Source of the DNA: Coprinellus micaceus
Taxonomy: Eukaryota > Basidiomycota > Agaricomycetes > Agaricales > Psathyrellaceae
Assembly (NCBI GenBank): GCA_951394405.1
Contig: OX596345.1
Location: 2,418,001 to 2,482,000 of the forward strand
Length of the DNA: 64,000 nt
Reading direction: 5' to 3'
Below, one piece after another: positions 11,235 through 24,078 of the stretch. Below the pieces are notes generated by a model. It saw only the letters and a list, made by a program, of their open reading frames with translations, had not been told where the DNA came from and searched no databases. Made by a program: the position numbers and the translations under genes. Position 1 is the first letter of the stretch. Every line of letters begins with the position of its first letter.

Positions 11235-12350
11235 GATTATGTATTTGCGTATTTATTTTTACTGTACATACACCCATGCTCTTCCACTTCTCCCATACCC
11301 ATTCTACCTGTATCATTATCAGCATGACGAGCATGCTCCCCATCGTTATCCTTATCCTTAATAGTGCATTCAAACATACACTCACCGTTTAAGCACCTGT
11401 GGGCTTGACCTTGTGTGGGTAGTGTATGGAGCCAGTGGGTTTTCTCTGGGATCCGTCGCAGGTGCTAATTGGTCTCATTGATCGGAGCGCCGGATATTCC
11501 CTACCAAAGCGCCATTCTTGGCGGGCTCCGTCCACCCGCGTCTCAAAAGCAACTCCTCATTGCAGAATCCCACATGGCGGCCTCGGTGCGAGCGACCTCC
11601 GCTGGATTCAGAGCTACTTTCGGTGGTCGGGAATTTGATGCTGAAGGTCAACGTGTCGATGTTGAGAAGTCGCTGAGTACTTGTCCTCTATGTAGAATAA
11701 AAATCGACGCACCGGCACTGAGCAGTGAGCGGGCGAGCTGCCCTGTTCTGCAGGGTGGCTACCATATCCTTGATCCGGTTCTCCTTCATCCTTACATTCG
11801 CCCCATTTCTCGCTAATGGCAGGATATCGTTCAGCGACACCTGAGCAAGGGTCTCGGAAGCCCCATTCCCTGCCCTCATCCATCGAGCATCCGTTCCTCC
11901 GCACTTGCAAACTTAGGTTTGGGTGCAGTGGGGGGTTCCTTCATGTCTGGCTTCGTCGTGTGGGCATTGTCACTGGCAATGATGACAACGCCGAGGGTCG
12001 GTTCGCTCATTTGTGCGTGCAGCGACGTTGAAGTTGTTGGGATGCTTGAACGTGAATCCGTCGTTACATGTCTCGAAGGAAACGCCTGTATACGGTAGGC
12101 TGGACGTGCGTGGTCGCGTTAGGTGCTCCCAACGATTCGCAAGGGATGTAATGGTGGATACACTCATGCCAAGGCCAAAATGCCACGCTGGAGAAATTGA
12201 CAGGGAGGAGGAGAGGAACCTTCGATGGCTGAGGAGAGCCATCTGGAAAGCACGGAATCAAAATCGGATGGCAGGTGTGCTGCAGAGATGGGGGCCCGGT
12301 CAGAGACATTGGGAGCGCGAGGCATCGTAGGAGAATTCAAGGTTCGCCGA
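11235..12350. other. Unit 2 downstream region; no gene recognised
   Basis: The first 150 bases are a diverged version of the downstream flank shared by units 3-5 (AGGATTATNTATTTGC after the stop, and CTACCTGTATCATT). From about 11,440 to 12,350 I see short open frames on both strands but none with recognisable features or intron structure. This stretch has no clear match in the other spacers, so it may be unique to this spacer. Confidence 0.4.
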
Positions 12351-12879
12351 ATAAGGTCTCCCCGCTGGCAAGCGTCCCTTGGGGGGACTCCGCAAAAGTG
12401 AACGGTCGATTCTCGAATCAGAACTCGCAATAAAAAACGACCGCCTCGACTTAAGGAGTGAGGAACGAGTACGGGCAGGGGGTACTGTGACCAGATTGGA
12501 CGGTATGACAGCGCACATAGTGGCCGACGTGCATCGGGAGAGACAGATAGTCGTGACCACGGTGGGGATGGAGGGTGTGTGGGACAGATATCGCACTTGG
12601 CCGGTTGGTCGAGGAGAGTATGGGATTGTACCCCTGTAGAGACAACTTAGGGGCGTTGGGGGAATGGGGAGGACGAGGGTTTGTGCTGTTCGGCGGGATG
12701 AAAGGACAGTGCAAGGGAGAACCAAGTGGAGCAGCTGAAAAGAGAGGGCAGTCTGGTAGGGGGTTGGGGAGGTGAGACGGTGGGGACCCAGGGCGGGTTA
12801 TGCGCAGAGGATACACGTCGTGGAAGTAGGTCGAAGCCAATGAGCGCGACAAAGGCGAGACATTATGTAAAACTGCGTC

Positions 12880-12906
12880 GGTGGTGGTGGTGGTGGTGGT
12901 GGTGGT
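12880..12906. repeat. (GGT)9 microsatellite
   Basis: Nine perfect GGT units followed by ATATACGG. It lies in the unit 2-3 spacer copy only; the equivalent place in the other spacers lacks it. Confidence 0.9.
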
Positions 12907-13261
12907 ATATACGGCACTAGGTCCCTATAAAGGAACGGCCGGTTTCCGTGCTCTTCCTCACCCTTTCGAGTGAGACCACGGAACGCTGGTCAGGATTGCT
13001 GGGTCGACGACAAAATCAGTCACCTTTCAGCCTCTCCCTTGCAACGTGGGCTGAATGTAGAGATCATGGAAAACGGATCGTCGTCACGATGATGTCATTT
13101 CTGAGGCCTGAATTCGATTTGCTATTGTCTTCTGGTGAAATGAAACAAGAGGACGCCGGATCTCATCTGAGACACCTGTCGACGCCGCCGCCGACGATGA
13201 GCTCAGGGTAACTATCAGGGGACTTGAGGGTCGTGAGGCTATAACTGGATTTTCAAAGATG

Positions 13262-13430
13262 GGGAACAGCGTCCAAAGGGCGACGCAATAGGTCGGAGAA
13301 GCATTGAGACGACAGGACAGGGAAAGCATCCAAAGGGCGATGCAATAGGACGGGGAAAGCGTCCAAAGGGCGACGCAATAGGTCAGGGAAAGCATCCAAA
13401 GGGCGACGCAATAGGTCAGGGGAAGCATCC
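13262..13430. repeat. 33-bp minisatellite
   Basis: About five copies of a 33-bp unit built on the core CATCCAAAGGGCGACGCAAT, with one copy diverged and the last partial. The repeat length is a multiple of three, so it produces a repeating 11-residue pattern on the minus strand (LTYCVALWMLS-like). No gene around it supports translation. It is absent from the other spacers. Confidence 0.85.
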
Positions 13431-16400
13431 AATACTCTGGAAACGATTCACGCCTTCATCATGGACCCTGGGTAAGTAGAAAGGCCTGACGCCAGGAACG
13501 GAGCTAGGTTGGAATGCACGACATTGACTCGCCGAACGGGTTCTGACGGACGTTCCCTCAGAGTCACGAAGGCGCTGACTTCCGCCCACCCTCATATGCA
13601 GCATGGAGCTCTGGACGATGATGTCGAGCGAGGGCCGATCTCATTCTTCGTCTAGATCACATCTTCCGTAGAGGCAGGGCGGGGAATGAATGGCGCCTGT
13701 GAATAGAGTCGATCCACGACTTGGAGGCACACGAAGACTGAAAGTTGAACGCCAAGCCTGTTGCGCTTTGTTGTGGCGATTGATGTGAATTACGCAAGCT
13801 TTGATCTCGTTTCTCCACCGTAACGGGTAGACGTATCTTGCCTCTCCATCGACGCCCAAGCTTTGGGAACTCGCATAAGCATAGATAAATACATCCGAGG
13901 GGAAGTGTTTGAGGAGTAGCCAAACCACTAGGCTGGTTAGGCGCTGAATCAGACATCAATCCGAAGTTGACATGCGGCACCGAGGTCGGATGCCGTCAAC
14001 TCGCAAGCGCTCATTCTTGGACTCGAACCACGATTGCCATCCCTGTCTCAGTTCTCCCCGCAGCATGTACGCTCCCTCGACTCTTGAGCGCACTTTCTCA
14101 TCTCCGAAGGCACATCAACCTTCGTCATAAGGGGACAGCAAGGTTTCCTCCTCTCCAACGGATCATCACCGCTGAAACTGGAGCTGCCTCAAACTCGTCC
14201 CAGGCGCCGGCGACGTCAGAAGAGAGAGAGGGGCGTTCGTATGAGTGATGCCAGCGTAATAAGGTGTGTACAATCGTAATACAACATGGCTCGCTGTACT
14301 CATTCGCATCTCCGAGGCAAGTGACCGAAAGTCATTGAGGAGGGACCCAGGACATTCGTAAGTGAGTATCGTGCGACAGATAGCGACTACTGGTGAGCTC
14401 TACTGCGAGGTTTACATCCTGCTTTCATTTACTGACCGAGAAGAGCGTAGTCAACCTTTCGAAGGCTCGGCTACGACGAGCTTGCCGCAGTTTGCCAACG
14501 CGAACGTCCACCTATCTACTGCCGACCCACGAGCTCGTTTCCGTAGAACCCAGTGTCGCGGCCTGGTAACAAGGCTTATGCCCGAGGGTGATGTCGATGG
14601 CGAATGGAGAGGTATGTCTAAGCGAACCCTCGAACTGCGTGTGCTGCCTACATTCTATGTTTACTAATTCGCGTCTGTTCGCTCATTCCAGCTCACAGGG
14701 CCTTGTATCCCACCACGGACGACCCAATGCCCAGGCCGACCTTCCGCTCACCCTCCCCCAAGTGTACTACCAACCGTCCAGGCCGGTGGCAAGCAGACCC
14801 GGCGACGGCGCTTACCTTCGAAGCCCATCGCACGACATCTGTTCAAAGCCCTCACAGGGTCGTGTCCTCGCTGGAGTACGCCACCCGGGAGAGGCAAGAG
14901 CTTTCAAACGAAAAGCACGAGTCAGAAGAACAGCGACTGCGCACTCTTTCCGCTCGAGTCTATGCAAATCTGAGCTCAATTGTACCCATGAAGAACCAGC
15001 GACGCCGTTCGAGCCTGTACCGATCCAGAGCCTTGAAGGCATCGCGCTCCTCATCTTCGTACTCACCCCTTCCGTCTTCAAATCTGGGATCTGCTCAGGC
15101 TGGGGATCTACGTCCTGACAAATGGGATCCACACGACCAACCGCTTAATCGAGGCCTCGACAGCAGGGTGAGCCTGAATCCAGTTTCTTCCACACCCCAT
15201 CGATATCGTACCAATAGTCTCGTCTCTATCCAGTCGAAGGTGTTCACGCCATACAACCACGATCTCCCAAACTCCGAGACGGTGTGCGAGAGGTAAGTCA
15301 GAAATCGTAGATGCCCTTCCCTGCGGGCCCCGTAGATGCCTGGCCGGCGAAGCGACGCGTGTCGCTGACGTGCCTGTCCTTCCAATTCGCCTTCGAAGAC
15401 TGGAGCACGATCCTCCACGGCAGAACGCACAACCACGGTATCAACACGCGAGTTCCGCAGGGCAATTGGGTTCGAGGTCAAGGGCAGCGAAGGTAGTGTG
15501 GAGGCCAGGATACGATAGCCTTTCTGTGAGTACTCGCTGTCTTCGTGAACATGATCGAACAATTAACCTACCCATCATCCAGGATGATTGTTCTCAGCCT
15601 TTGAAGGGGCGAAAAGATAGACTTAGGACAGGAACTCCGCAGCTCCCTTCCATGTCCGAGCTTTGAATCGACCTAACCCCGACAACGAGGCCTACATGGA
15701 CCCAGGAAGGAGAAAAATGGGGCGGACTAGAACACGGCATTCCCTGCGAGGAGGTCTTGCGGACGGATGAGCAAGGGTCTTGCATCAGGGAACTCCACCA
15801 TCCTCGTACTACCCGCTAATGCTCAACGGCGTCCCCTAACGAACACTAGTCACACCCATCGCCTCCACATATACGGCCACAAACGAGAGCAGGCGTGGAT
15901 CGTTCAGCGTCCCTGTGTACGGTCGGTAACGCCGGACGACTTCCAGCATGCCTAATAGAAGGCGAGCGATGCTATCGTTTGGGGATGAGAGGGTCTAACG
16001 GGGAAGCGAAACGTGTAGACGAGGGTGGTTTTCGCGAGTCGGAGAAGGGGTATGAGCTACGCGTCTATGAAACGAAGGTGTATCCGATTTTCTTCGCCCT
16101 CGGGGTACATTTCGATCTCAATCACACTTACACTCCTCTATCTAGGCCGCTCCACGGGCACGAGGCCGGCCCCCAACCCTCTCCCTCCCAAGGGCCACTC
16201 GCGTATTATCAGGCAAGGCAAGGTGCCCCACATTCACCTCGCAGCTACTTCTGGTCCTGAACGCATCGCGCTTCAAGCACACGCTATCTGCAATTGGACC
16301 CTGCAGCGTCGCCAGACGTCCCGTTGACGTCAACCCAGGCCCTCTCCTTAAACCTTGCTCCGATGTCGGAATTGTCTCACGGATAATTCCCTTCGACGCG

Positions 16401-19400
16401 TAACGCAGCGTTCCCTAGTCGGCTAGGACAACGAGGACTCGGTGAGATACTTGTCATCGCACGAGGTACCCTGCTGCAATGTACCCTCCGGGCACCACTG
16501 GCCTTTTCAGAGGATTCTGTCACGTACGGGACTGAAAGGGAGTGGGAAACGTTTTGAACCCCATCGAGAGTGGCCCCTGTCGACGGTGAGTGTAGGCTCC
16601 GCGGAGTGGGTTCAGGAAGGCGAGTTATGTTGTGCATATCTTCGGATGTCTTTGGTATTGACCCGGTGTCGATGCCAGGCATTAGAAAGAGAGATTCTCA
16701 AGGCGTGGTAGCCTTCGTGCCGGACCTATCGAAGGCACGCCCTGTCGCCGTCGCCATCGCCATCTAACACCCCAAGGGCACCATCAAGCTCTTGGCGGGC
16801 TCCCTGGATGCCACCTTTGGCACTAGGATAGACGAGCATGCACCTTCTGCGTCACTGGGCCGCTGAATGTGGCTACTTCAACTCAACGGGGGTCTGAAAG
16901 GGAGGAGGCGGCGAGTGGGGATGCTCAAGGCAAAAAGAGGAGAGGAAACGGGAGGGAAGAGAGAGAGGCTTGATGTAGAAGAGCCTCGCAGGGAGCCGAG
17001 GATGGGGTGCGAGGAGAAGGCCAATCATCGAGAAGGGCAGGAAACGAACAGGCTGTTGCGCCTTGTTGTGACGAATGATGGCGATCTGGCAAGTCTTCGT
17101 TCGCTCTACTACTCTCAGTCAACGGGCAACCTTTTGGACGTCTATTCGCATCTTGTTCCGGGATCTGGGAAGGGTTGGCACTGAGGGAAGAGTCGTGGTA
17201 CGAACATAGTTGGGGGGCCGCCAAATAAGCGCTCGACCTAACGTCACCGTGACCGGTGGCAGATGACGCGATGACGCGTTGATACCAATGCCGTCAATTC
17301 CCGAGCACACGCACACCTCCGTTCGTCTCTGCCTCCATGTTCGACATTGAGTACGTTCACGACCACCCCAACACTGGGATGCTCTGCCTTCAACTTGGTG
17401 CTCCTTGACCGCGGATTATACAGGCGAATATGGACTGGCAGGCAAGGACTTAGGTCCGTCGTCGAGTTTCTCCACTAGGAATTGCAGATATTTACTTGGC
17501 TCCCAGACATCGACCCTCACCCTGGATCCGGACGGCACCGTCCTACATTGGCAGCGCAGCCAAACAAAGCCTAAGGGCAGCACCTTGGGTCAACGACGCT
17601 TGCACGACCACAACGCCCACTGAGCTTCGTTGCAAGGGGGAGCCCGGACGCGAATCGCGCGTCTCAGCATACCGTACCGGGTGCAGGCTCGGCCGGACTT
17701 CAGGTGCGTCGACGTCTTCTTCATTCCTATAGCAAGGCAAAGAATTAACATATCCGTAGCTGGAAAAACGCCTTATGCCCGTAACGACAACGACCTTCGT
17801 CCGACCATCCTCGTAGGCCACGCCGACGCGTAATAGCGATCCGGAACAAATACTGGCATTGCCTCGACCTTCATGGGTATGACGATGAGCAAGGCCGTCC
17901 ATACGACTTTCAGCACGCCCTTGCGTAGTACCTACGCCCCTACGAGTGTCAGAGCGCCTAGGAAAACAATGACCACCTTATAATTACCCTGGACACTCGG
18001 AGAGGCAGGAAGATGGGGATGGGCGGTCGGCGAGTGGGTGTAGATCGCCCCGGTACCTTCGACATAGAGATCGAGTGGACGTGACGGGTAGGAGGAAAAG
18101 AAGGCGTGTCAAATCATATTGCTTCATGTGTAGTTCGAGCTCAGTCATCTTCATAGACGTCTATCCAGACATCGTCGGGAGCACAACGTCAACCAACAGC
18201 CCACTAGGCTACACAAGACCATCCTCGCGTGCATCTTTGTACTCGGCGTCCGCGTCTCATTCGCTAGGCAACTCTAAGCCCTTGACGCCATACCCTCCCA
18301 ACACAAACCATCGGCCTGTCTCCCAATCTGACTGCGAGTTAAGCGCGCTGCTCCACCTGCGCGTCAAGCCGGTCAAACCAGACTCCCTCATCCACACCTC
18401 CTTCATTATCCACAGTTCAGGAAGGATCCCATTGACACCGAACACATCCTTCCCAAGTCGGCTGGGACAGCGAAGGCCCAGCGATAGCGGAGGCGACTCA
18501 GTGACGCCCCGTCTCTTCAGCCTTTCTGGTGGCGCAGGATCGTCATACCCGATGGTATATGGGTGGAACGAACCTGGGAGGCGGGAAGTTAGTCGAGGGA
18601 AAGGATGGGCGACTGGAAGAATGGCTAGGAGCTCGGTTGGTTTGGGGTGGGCAACGGGTTTGTTCAGGACGAAGGGACGGTCTAAGTATGAGTGGGGAAT
18701 AGACCAGTTTCTTATTCGAGAGTCAGGACGAGTTTGTGAGGATGAATAGTGGAGGTTCGTAAGAATTTTGAAACGGTGGTTGCTGTAGGCTAACCTTGTG
18801 TAGATGGGTACTCCAAGCTGTTCACGAGCGGTACATGCGATGCGCTCTGGAGGACCCAGTACGAGAGGGAACCAGAGCCGGGGCAAGCGGGTATGGTAGT
18901 AACGCGTAACCAACTTGCGTTCGAGGTAAGCTACTTCACCTCAGGTCCGGGGGATTACCGACTTTACTCAAAGTGCTAGAACTTCGAAAAGGGTGAGGTC
19001 TGGAAGATCTTGAGGAGGAATGTCCGGTTACCTTGTCTTGATAGGTTCAGTCGAAGCAGTGTTTGCTAGTGACATTCGAGATGTGTGTCCGGCGACGTCA
19101 TGCGAACGGGTCAGTGAAATATCGGTCTCTGGAACGATGAGCGCGCCCTCGATGCCTGTGGGGGAGGAAGTCAGTACCTTTTTCCCGAGACAAATCGCAA
19201 CGAACAGCCATTGACACTCATCCTCATTGACAGCATCGCCGCCCAGGTCTTCTCCGCCCAGGCGATTTTTTAATTTTTAATTTATTACCTCGGATTAATA
19301 CTGTCAGCGCCGCGGTCGGTGTGACGCACGGAAGCGCGCTAAGGCTCGATACTGCCGGTGCGACGCATAACATTGAGGCGAAGGTGAACCTGACCTACCC

Positions 19401-19990
19401 GGTGGCCCATACAGTTACATGCAGACAACACCGACGCCATTGTGACGGGCTAGGGTGTCTCGGCTCTCCCGTTGCCAGCCCAAATGCTCGAAGTATATCA
19501 GGGGGGAAGGACATGCGTGTGCCGTTCGGTAGCAGACGTAGCTAAGTCTCGAGCTTAGAGAAAAATAGCGCGAATTCGCTGAATAAAAATCAGTTGGGAA
19601 TGTGTTATCAATCAAATCTTGCGAACACGTTCATCCTGTGGGATCCTTTTGGACAGAAAGAGAGGAACGAGATGTTCGGTTCGCCGTAGGGTTGGCCCAG
19701 GCAAATTCATATGTTGTATGTGGGGAATGGGGAGTTGATAGCCCCAGGACGCCCACAACCAAGTGCAGAGGGTTGACGAGCAAGAAATCCTCGTACGTAT
19801 TAAAATAAGCGCCCGCTTTTGCAAGTCTACAACGAACCAATGGAGGTCACTCCCGGATAACACAAAGGGGTTAGGCTCATATTTAGTCAAATACTATTAC
19901 TTCGCCTTGCTTCGTCCAATTCCAGGTCTAGCAGCTGTCTATTCCTTTGGGTGCTGCAATCTGAGTGACATACCTCGAGTTCCAAATGTG

Positions 19991-20041
19991 GTGAGCTTCC
20001 ATCAATGAGGTGCTGTGCTGATCAGGCCTCGTGGTTTGCAG
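19991..20041 (+). other. Candidate 5' UTR intron of unit 3
   Basis: GTGAGCTTCC...TTTGCAG, 51 nt, with a GCTGAT branch-like motif. It ends about 80 bp upstream of the unit 3 ATG. The same 51-nt element is intact before unit 4 (31,581-31,631) but has lost its GT donor before units 5 and 6. Confidence 0.45.
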
Positions 20042-20122
20042 CATGTCAAGCAGGCATCGGCACCGTGTCCCTTGAACCTCAATACTCTCTCCCTCTACTC
20101 GTACCTGCCTCCCTTTTGCCAC

Positions 20123-22017
20123 ATGTCAGGCAATGTCGGCTACCGCCCAACCAACGAGCAACATAACGGTACTCCAATCGGCATGAGTGCCTCTCTTTCC
20201 TCTGGCGGTACGTGGACAACTGGGAGCCCACTACTCAAAATATTGGCGTCTCAACCGATGGAATAGAACTTAGGGGCCGTCGGCGCCGGTGGTGGGATCC
20301 ACTTCGAAGGGTCTGGACAGGCCAGCCAACGGCAGAACTTGGACAAGGAACCTTTCAGCAGCATTGTGGGGGCGCATGTGAGTTATATTTTACCTATAGC
20401 CGGTACTGGCAATTGGGACGAAGCATTGAAGTGAAACGGCCCCTTCTCAAACAGATAACGCAACAAATCACCATCATGCGCCCGCTACCACGATCCAACA
20501 TGCATCCAACATCACCATGGTGAACCAAGGAACAAGCGACGGTGAGCTCGAGCCCGCCGTTTTCCATCCCACGCCTGAGCGACCATTCCTCAGACTCCCT
20601 CTTCCTGTGGGAACTACCACGGCACCCGGATATCAGTGGGGAGTGGAGCGAGTACGTGAAGAACAGTCGTGACAAAGACATACGGCGAATCTGGAAGTGG
20701 GGTAGCGCTGGGACCAACAAGGACCTGCTACTATGGATTCACAGTGTGTCTGGACTGGGGAAGTCCACGCTGGCTTGCCAGCTGAAAGACGAAGCGCGTT
20801 CGCTGAACCGGCTGGCATCCGCCATCTTTTTCAGCCGCCTTTCGATGGACTCCTGGGGTCCTGAGACCCTCATCCGGTTGATTGGTGGAGAAACCGGTAG
20901 GATTCACCGGCAGGCGGTACCGACCATCGCCGAGGCCATCCGCCAGTGTCACGGAGTACCCCTACAAGTCCAAGTCGAAAGGTTTATCCGCGACCCTATA
21001 CTCGCCCTCCAACTTCCCTACCCTCTCATCGTTATTCTGGACGGAGCCGAAGAATGGAAGTACTTCCCTCACTTCATCGAGCAACTCGCACACCTCGCAC
21101 CTTACACCTCCATTGTTCGGTTCATTGTACTGGGTCGATCAAAACCAACAGAAGGTCGCTACAAGCAAGTCCCAATCCAAAGCTATGCCCTGGCCCCTGT
21201 TTCGGCAGAGGTCATGGCGGGATATCTCGACAAACGCTTCGCCACGATCAAATGGAAAGATGGGGGGAGGCCGACGCCAGAGATGGTCCTCAGCCTTGCA
21301 GCATTAGCCGATGGACAGTTCACGCGGATGGAAGAGGTGGTGTCTGTAATCCATGACCTTCCCCCATCTAATCACGATGACATCTCGCATGTGCTAGATA
21401 ACAAGGCATCGACTGCCCGGCGTAGCTCAGAGAAGTCGAACTCTAGTGAGGAGCTTGAGCATGCAATTCTGCTGCGCAGGGTAGCCCTGGCACTCCGACC
21501 ACCAGGCCATCCAAAACGGTGGCGGTCCCTCAACAACCTATCCGTTGCTCTCAATAGCCGCTACACAAAGTCAAAGTCTACAGAGGATCTGGAAGAGTGC
21601 ACTTTGTTAGACAGGGAGGCACTGGCTCTCCGTCCACCAGGTCACCCAGAACGACACTATTCATGTTACAATCTATCTAGGTCGCTTTACGATCGCTTCC
21701 AGAATGATGGGCTGGTTGGCGACCTCGACAAGGCTATCAGCTTAGGCAGAGAAGCGCTCCAACTCCGTCCTGAAGGCCATCCGGACCGCTTTATAACGGT
21801 CACTGCCCAACAAATATACCTCTACGACAGTTTCAAGAGCAAGGGCGCTGTAGAAGACCTCCGAGAGGCTATAACTTTGGCGGAGGAAGCACTTTCCATT
21901 TGTCCGAAGGACGATCGCGACTACGCCAGGCTACCTGCCCGTCTCTCGTCCTACAAAGCGGAGCTGGCTACGCTGGAGGCTTTGCCTGGTACTAAACACA
22001 ACTCTCAAAAACAATAG
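20123..22017 (+). CDS. NLR-like STAND protein, array unit 3 (NACHT-TPR), intact
   Basis: Exons 20,123-20,207, 20,267-20,377, 20,455-20,541 and 20,594-22,017 give 568 residues without a stop. The N-terminus is type II (MSGNVGYRPTNEQHNG, then RRRRWWDPLRRV), unlike units 1-2, and carries an extra intron. Exon 3 encodes the conserved ATTIQHASNITMVNQG segment. The NTPase has P-loop SVSGLGKST, in which the first Gly of Walker A is Ser, and Walker B PLIVILDGAEEW. Four TPR-like repeats follow (HAILLRRVALALRPPGHP and similar), ending in TKHNSQKQ. From just after the P-loop through the 3' flank it is nearly identical to unit 4, whereas the segment between HPDISGEW and the P-loop differs strongly. The third intron is 52 nt and must be removed to keep frame. 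The NLR-like role in recognition is inferred from the family. Confidence 0.82.
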
Positions 22018-22480
22018 GATTATTTATTTGCCTTTTTAGTTTTATTGTACATACCTCCATGTTCTTCTACCACACTCCATACCCACTCTACCTGTATCAT
22101 TTGATGTGACGAGCATGCAACTCGTCTCTATCTAGTGTCCTTGGCCTTCACAGTGCGTTAAATGTGCGTACGGTCGTCATATAAGGACCTGTGGGTTTAA
22201 CTCCGTCTGGTCAGCCCTGGGCCCAGTATGTTTTCCGAAACAGTGATATGGGGTGAAAGTCCAGGCGGACTGTCAATGTCGCCTTTGGTCGTGCTCTCTC
22301 TCTACGCCACCCTTACCGAGTCCTCATCGCTCGCGATCCTCACGTCTACCAGCCGGTCTTCATTCCCCGCTCAACCCCTCACGTTAAAAGCGCGCCAAAA
22401 TCCTGCCCAATTGAGGCGACCGTGCGGCCTCCAAATAGACGGTTCCAGGGAATAGGCGTCCTTTTAATACTTAGTGTGTT
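22018..22480 (+). repeat. Conserved 3' flank, copy after unit 3
   Basis: Nearly identical to the segments after units 4 (33,639-34,100) and 5 (41,749-42,210). It begins AGGATTATTTATTTGCC and includes TTTTATTGTACATACC, a likely 3' UTR and polyadenylation region. A 75-codon open frame at 22,228-22,455 (MFSETVIWGESPGG) is shared by the copies, but only because the DNA is near-identical; nothing else supports it as a gene. Confidence 0.8.
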
Positions 22481-24078
22481 TCCCCCAGGGTCCTGGTGGA
22501 AACTTGGAGCTTAACTCGAGTGGCGCTTGTCGATTTATACGGGTGCCAGTGGGAACAGCCTGAAAGTCTTGGTGTCGAGGGCGGACTGACATGGATAATA
22601 TTGAGTCGTAGACACGTCCGATACATCGATCATGGGAACCACCCCCTCGCTGCAGGATGGGACGTTGACGTGACCTCGCATTGGTCGGGTCGAAAATCGT
22701 TTGAGACGTTCCCGGAGCCGCTGAAGGATGGAGGAATGGGGTCCACCAATCAATTGCTGTAATCAAGGAAGGCAGAGTCAGAGAGCCAAGAGCGGGGTCA
22801 GACAGTAGGTACTTTGAGCAGGGCAGGTTGTGGAGACGTTCATGGGGAGCGACTGAGAGCCGCAATCGTGATGAGGATCGGGGTATGGGGACAGGTATCG
22901 CACTTGGCAGGTTTTTTGAGGAGCTTATGGGGTAACATTCCAGTGGAGACTACCTGGAGCTAGCTGGAGAGATGCCATGGACAAGGGTATTGCTTTTCGG
23001 CGGGATGAAAGGACAATGAAAGCAACCAAGTGGAGGAGGGGAGCATGGAGGGGGTTCAGAGCGGTACCATGATGGGAACCCGAGATGTACGTGCAGAGGA
23101 TGCACGTCGTGGCAGTAAGTCGAATCCAGTGAGTGCAACAAAGGCGGGGCATGAAAAACGCGCGTCGGTGTTGCGCTTTGTTGTGGCAATTGACGGTGAT
23201 TATGCAATCCCATGCTCGCCAGCCTTATCGCGCCCCTCCCTTGATCAACATCCAACCTTAGGAATTTCGGGTAAGCTTGAGTCAAAGGATCGGAAGAGAG
23301 AAGCGTTAGAGGAGGAGCCGAACCACTGGCTGGTTAGGCGCTGGATCAGGCATCAATCTGAAGTTGACATGTGGCACCAAGGTCCGATGCCGTTAACTCC
23401 CAAGCGCCCATCCTTGAACTCGAACCACCACCGCCATCCCTGTCTCAGTTCTCCCCCCAGCATGTACGCTTCCTCGACTCTTGAGCGCGCTTTCTCCTCT
23501 TCAAAGGCACATCGCCCTTCGTCATAAAGGGACAGGAAGATTTCTCCTCCCCTACGGATCACAACCTCGTTGTTCATCATTGCTGAAACTGGAGCTGTCT
23601 CGAGCTCCTCCCAGGCGATGCCAGAAGAGAGGGGGGTGTTCGTGTGGATGAGGCCATCGTAATACAGTGTGTACAATCGTAGTACAGCATGGCTCGCTGT
23701 ACTCATTCGCATCTCCGAGGCAAGTGACCGAAGAGGCGCCTAGGACTATTTGTAAGGGCACTGTGCGCCAGATAGCGACTACTGGTGAGCTCTTATGCGA
23801 TCTTTGATATTCTGCATCCACTCACTGATCAACATGATAGTCGATACTTCGAAAACCCATCGACGAGCGTTCCGCAGTTTACCAGCGCGAACGTGAACCT
23901 ACCTACCACCGACCGCGCTACCAAGCTAGCTTCCGTAGAAACCAGTGTTGGAGCTTTCTGACACTGGTTAAGCAGGAGGGTGATTTCGATGGCGAACGGA
24001 GAGGTAGTACATGCGAACCCTCGAACTGGGGGTGCAACTGTGATCTATGTATATGTTGCGTCTATCCACTCACTCCCA
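22481..24078. repeat. Array spacer between units 3 and 4, left part
   Basis: Matches 34,100-35,760 closely and 42,210-43,800 more loosely, block for block. No intact gene. A splice-like exon remnant is visible at 23,842-24,004 (encoding a YQREREPTYHRPRY-like stretch in one frame), with paralogous remnants at 14,460, 35,550 and 43,620. I do not recognise the ancestral product. Confidence 0.6.

Larger units (their letters stand above)
12351..19990. repeat. Array spacer between units 2 and 3, degenerate repeat blocks
   Basis: Diverged copies of blocks that recur in the same order in the later spacers. 12,660-12,900 matches 22,990-23,170 and 42,725-42,930. 13,900-14,150 matches 23,300-23,530 and 35,000-35,220 (shared CCGAAGTTGACATG). 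14,470-15,300 matches 23,850-24,070 plus 25,193-25,720, and also 35,570-35,940 plus 37,288-37,700. 17,860-18,010 matches 29,510-29,660 and 44,330-44,480. 18,750-19,990 matches 30,370-31,580 closely. Several blocks have splice-like borders (for example GTGAGCCTG...CTATCCAG at 15,169-15,234), suggesting remains of old multi-exon genes. Frames are riddled with stops and I cannot identify the ancestral product. Confidence 0.6.

Noticed and set aside
18075..18749. Overlapping frames of 218-224 codons on both strands in the unit 2-3 spacer
   Set aside because: The sister spacers have stops and shifts in the same frames, and neither strand shows a recognisable domain.
22228..22455. 75-codon frame MFSETVIWGESPGG repeated after units 3, 4 and 5
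   Set aside because: It is shared only because the 3' flanks are near-identical DNA; no start context, intron or known motif supports a gene, and the unit 5 copy is shortened by indels.
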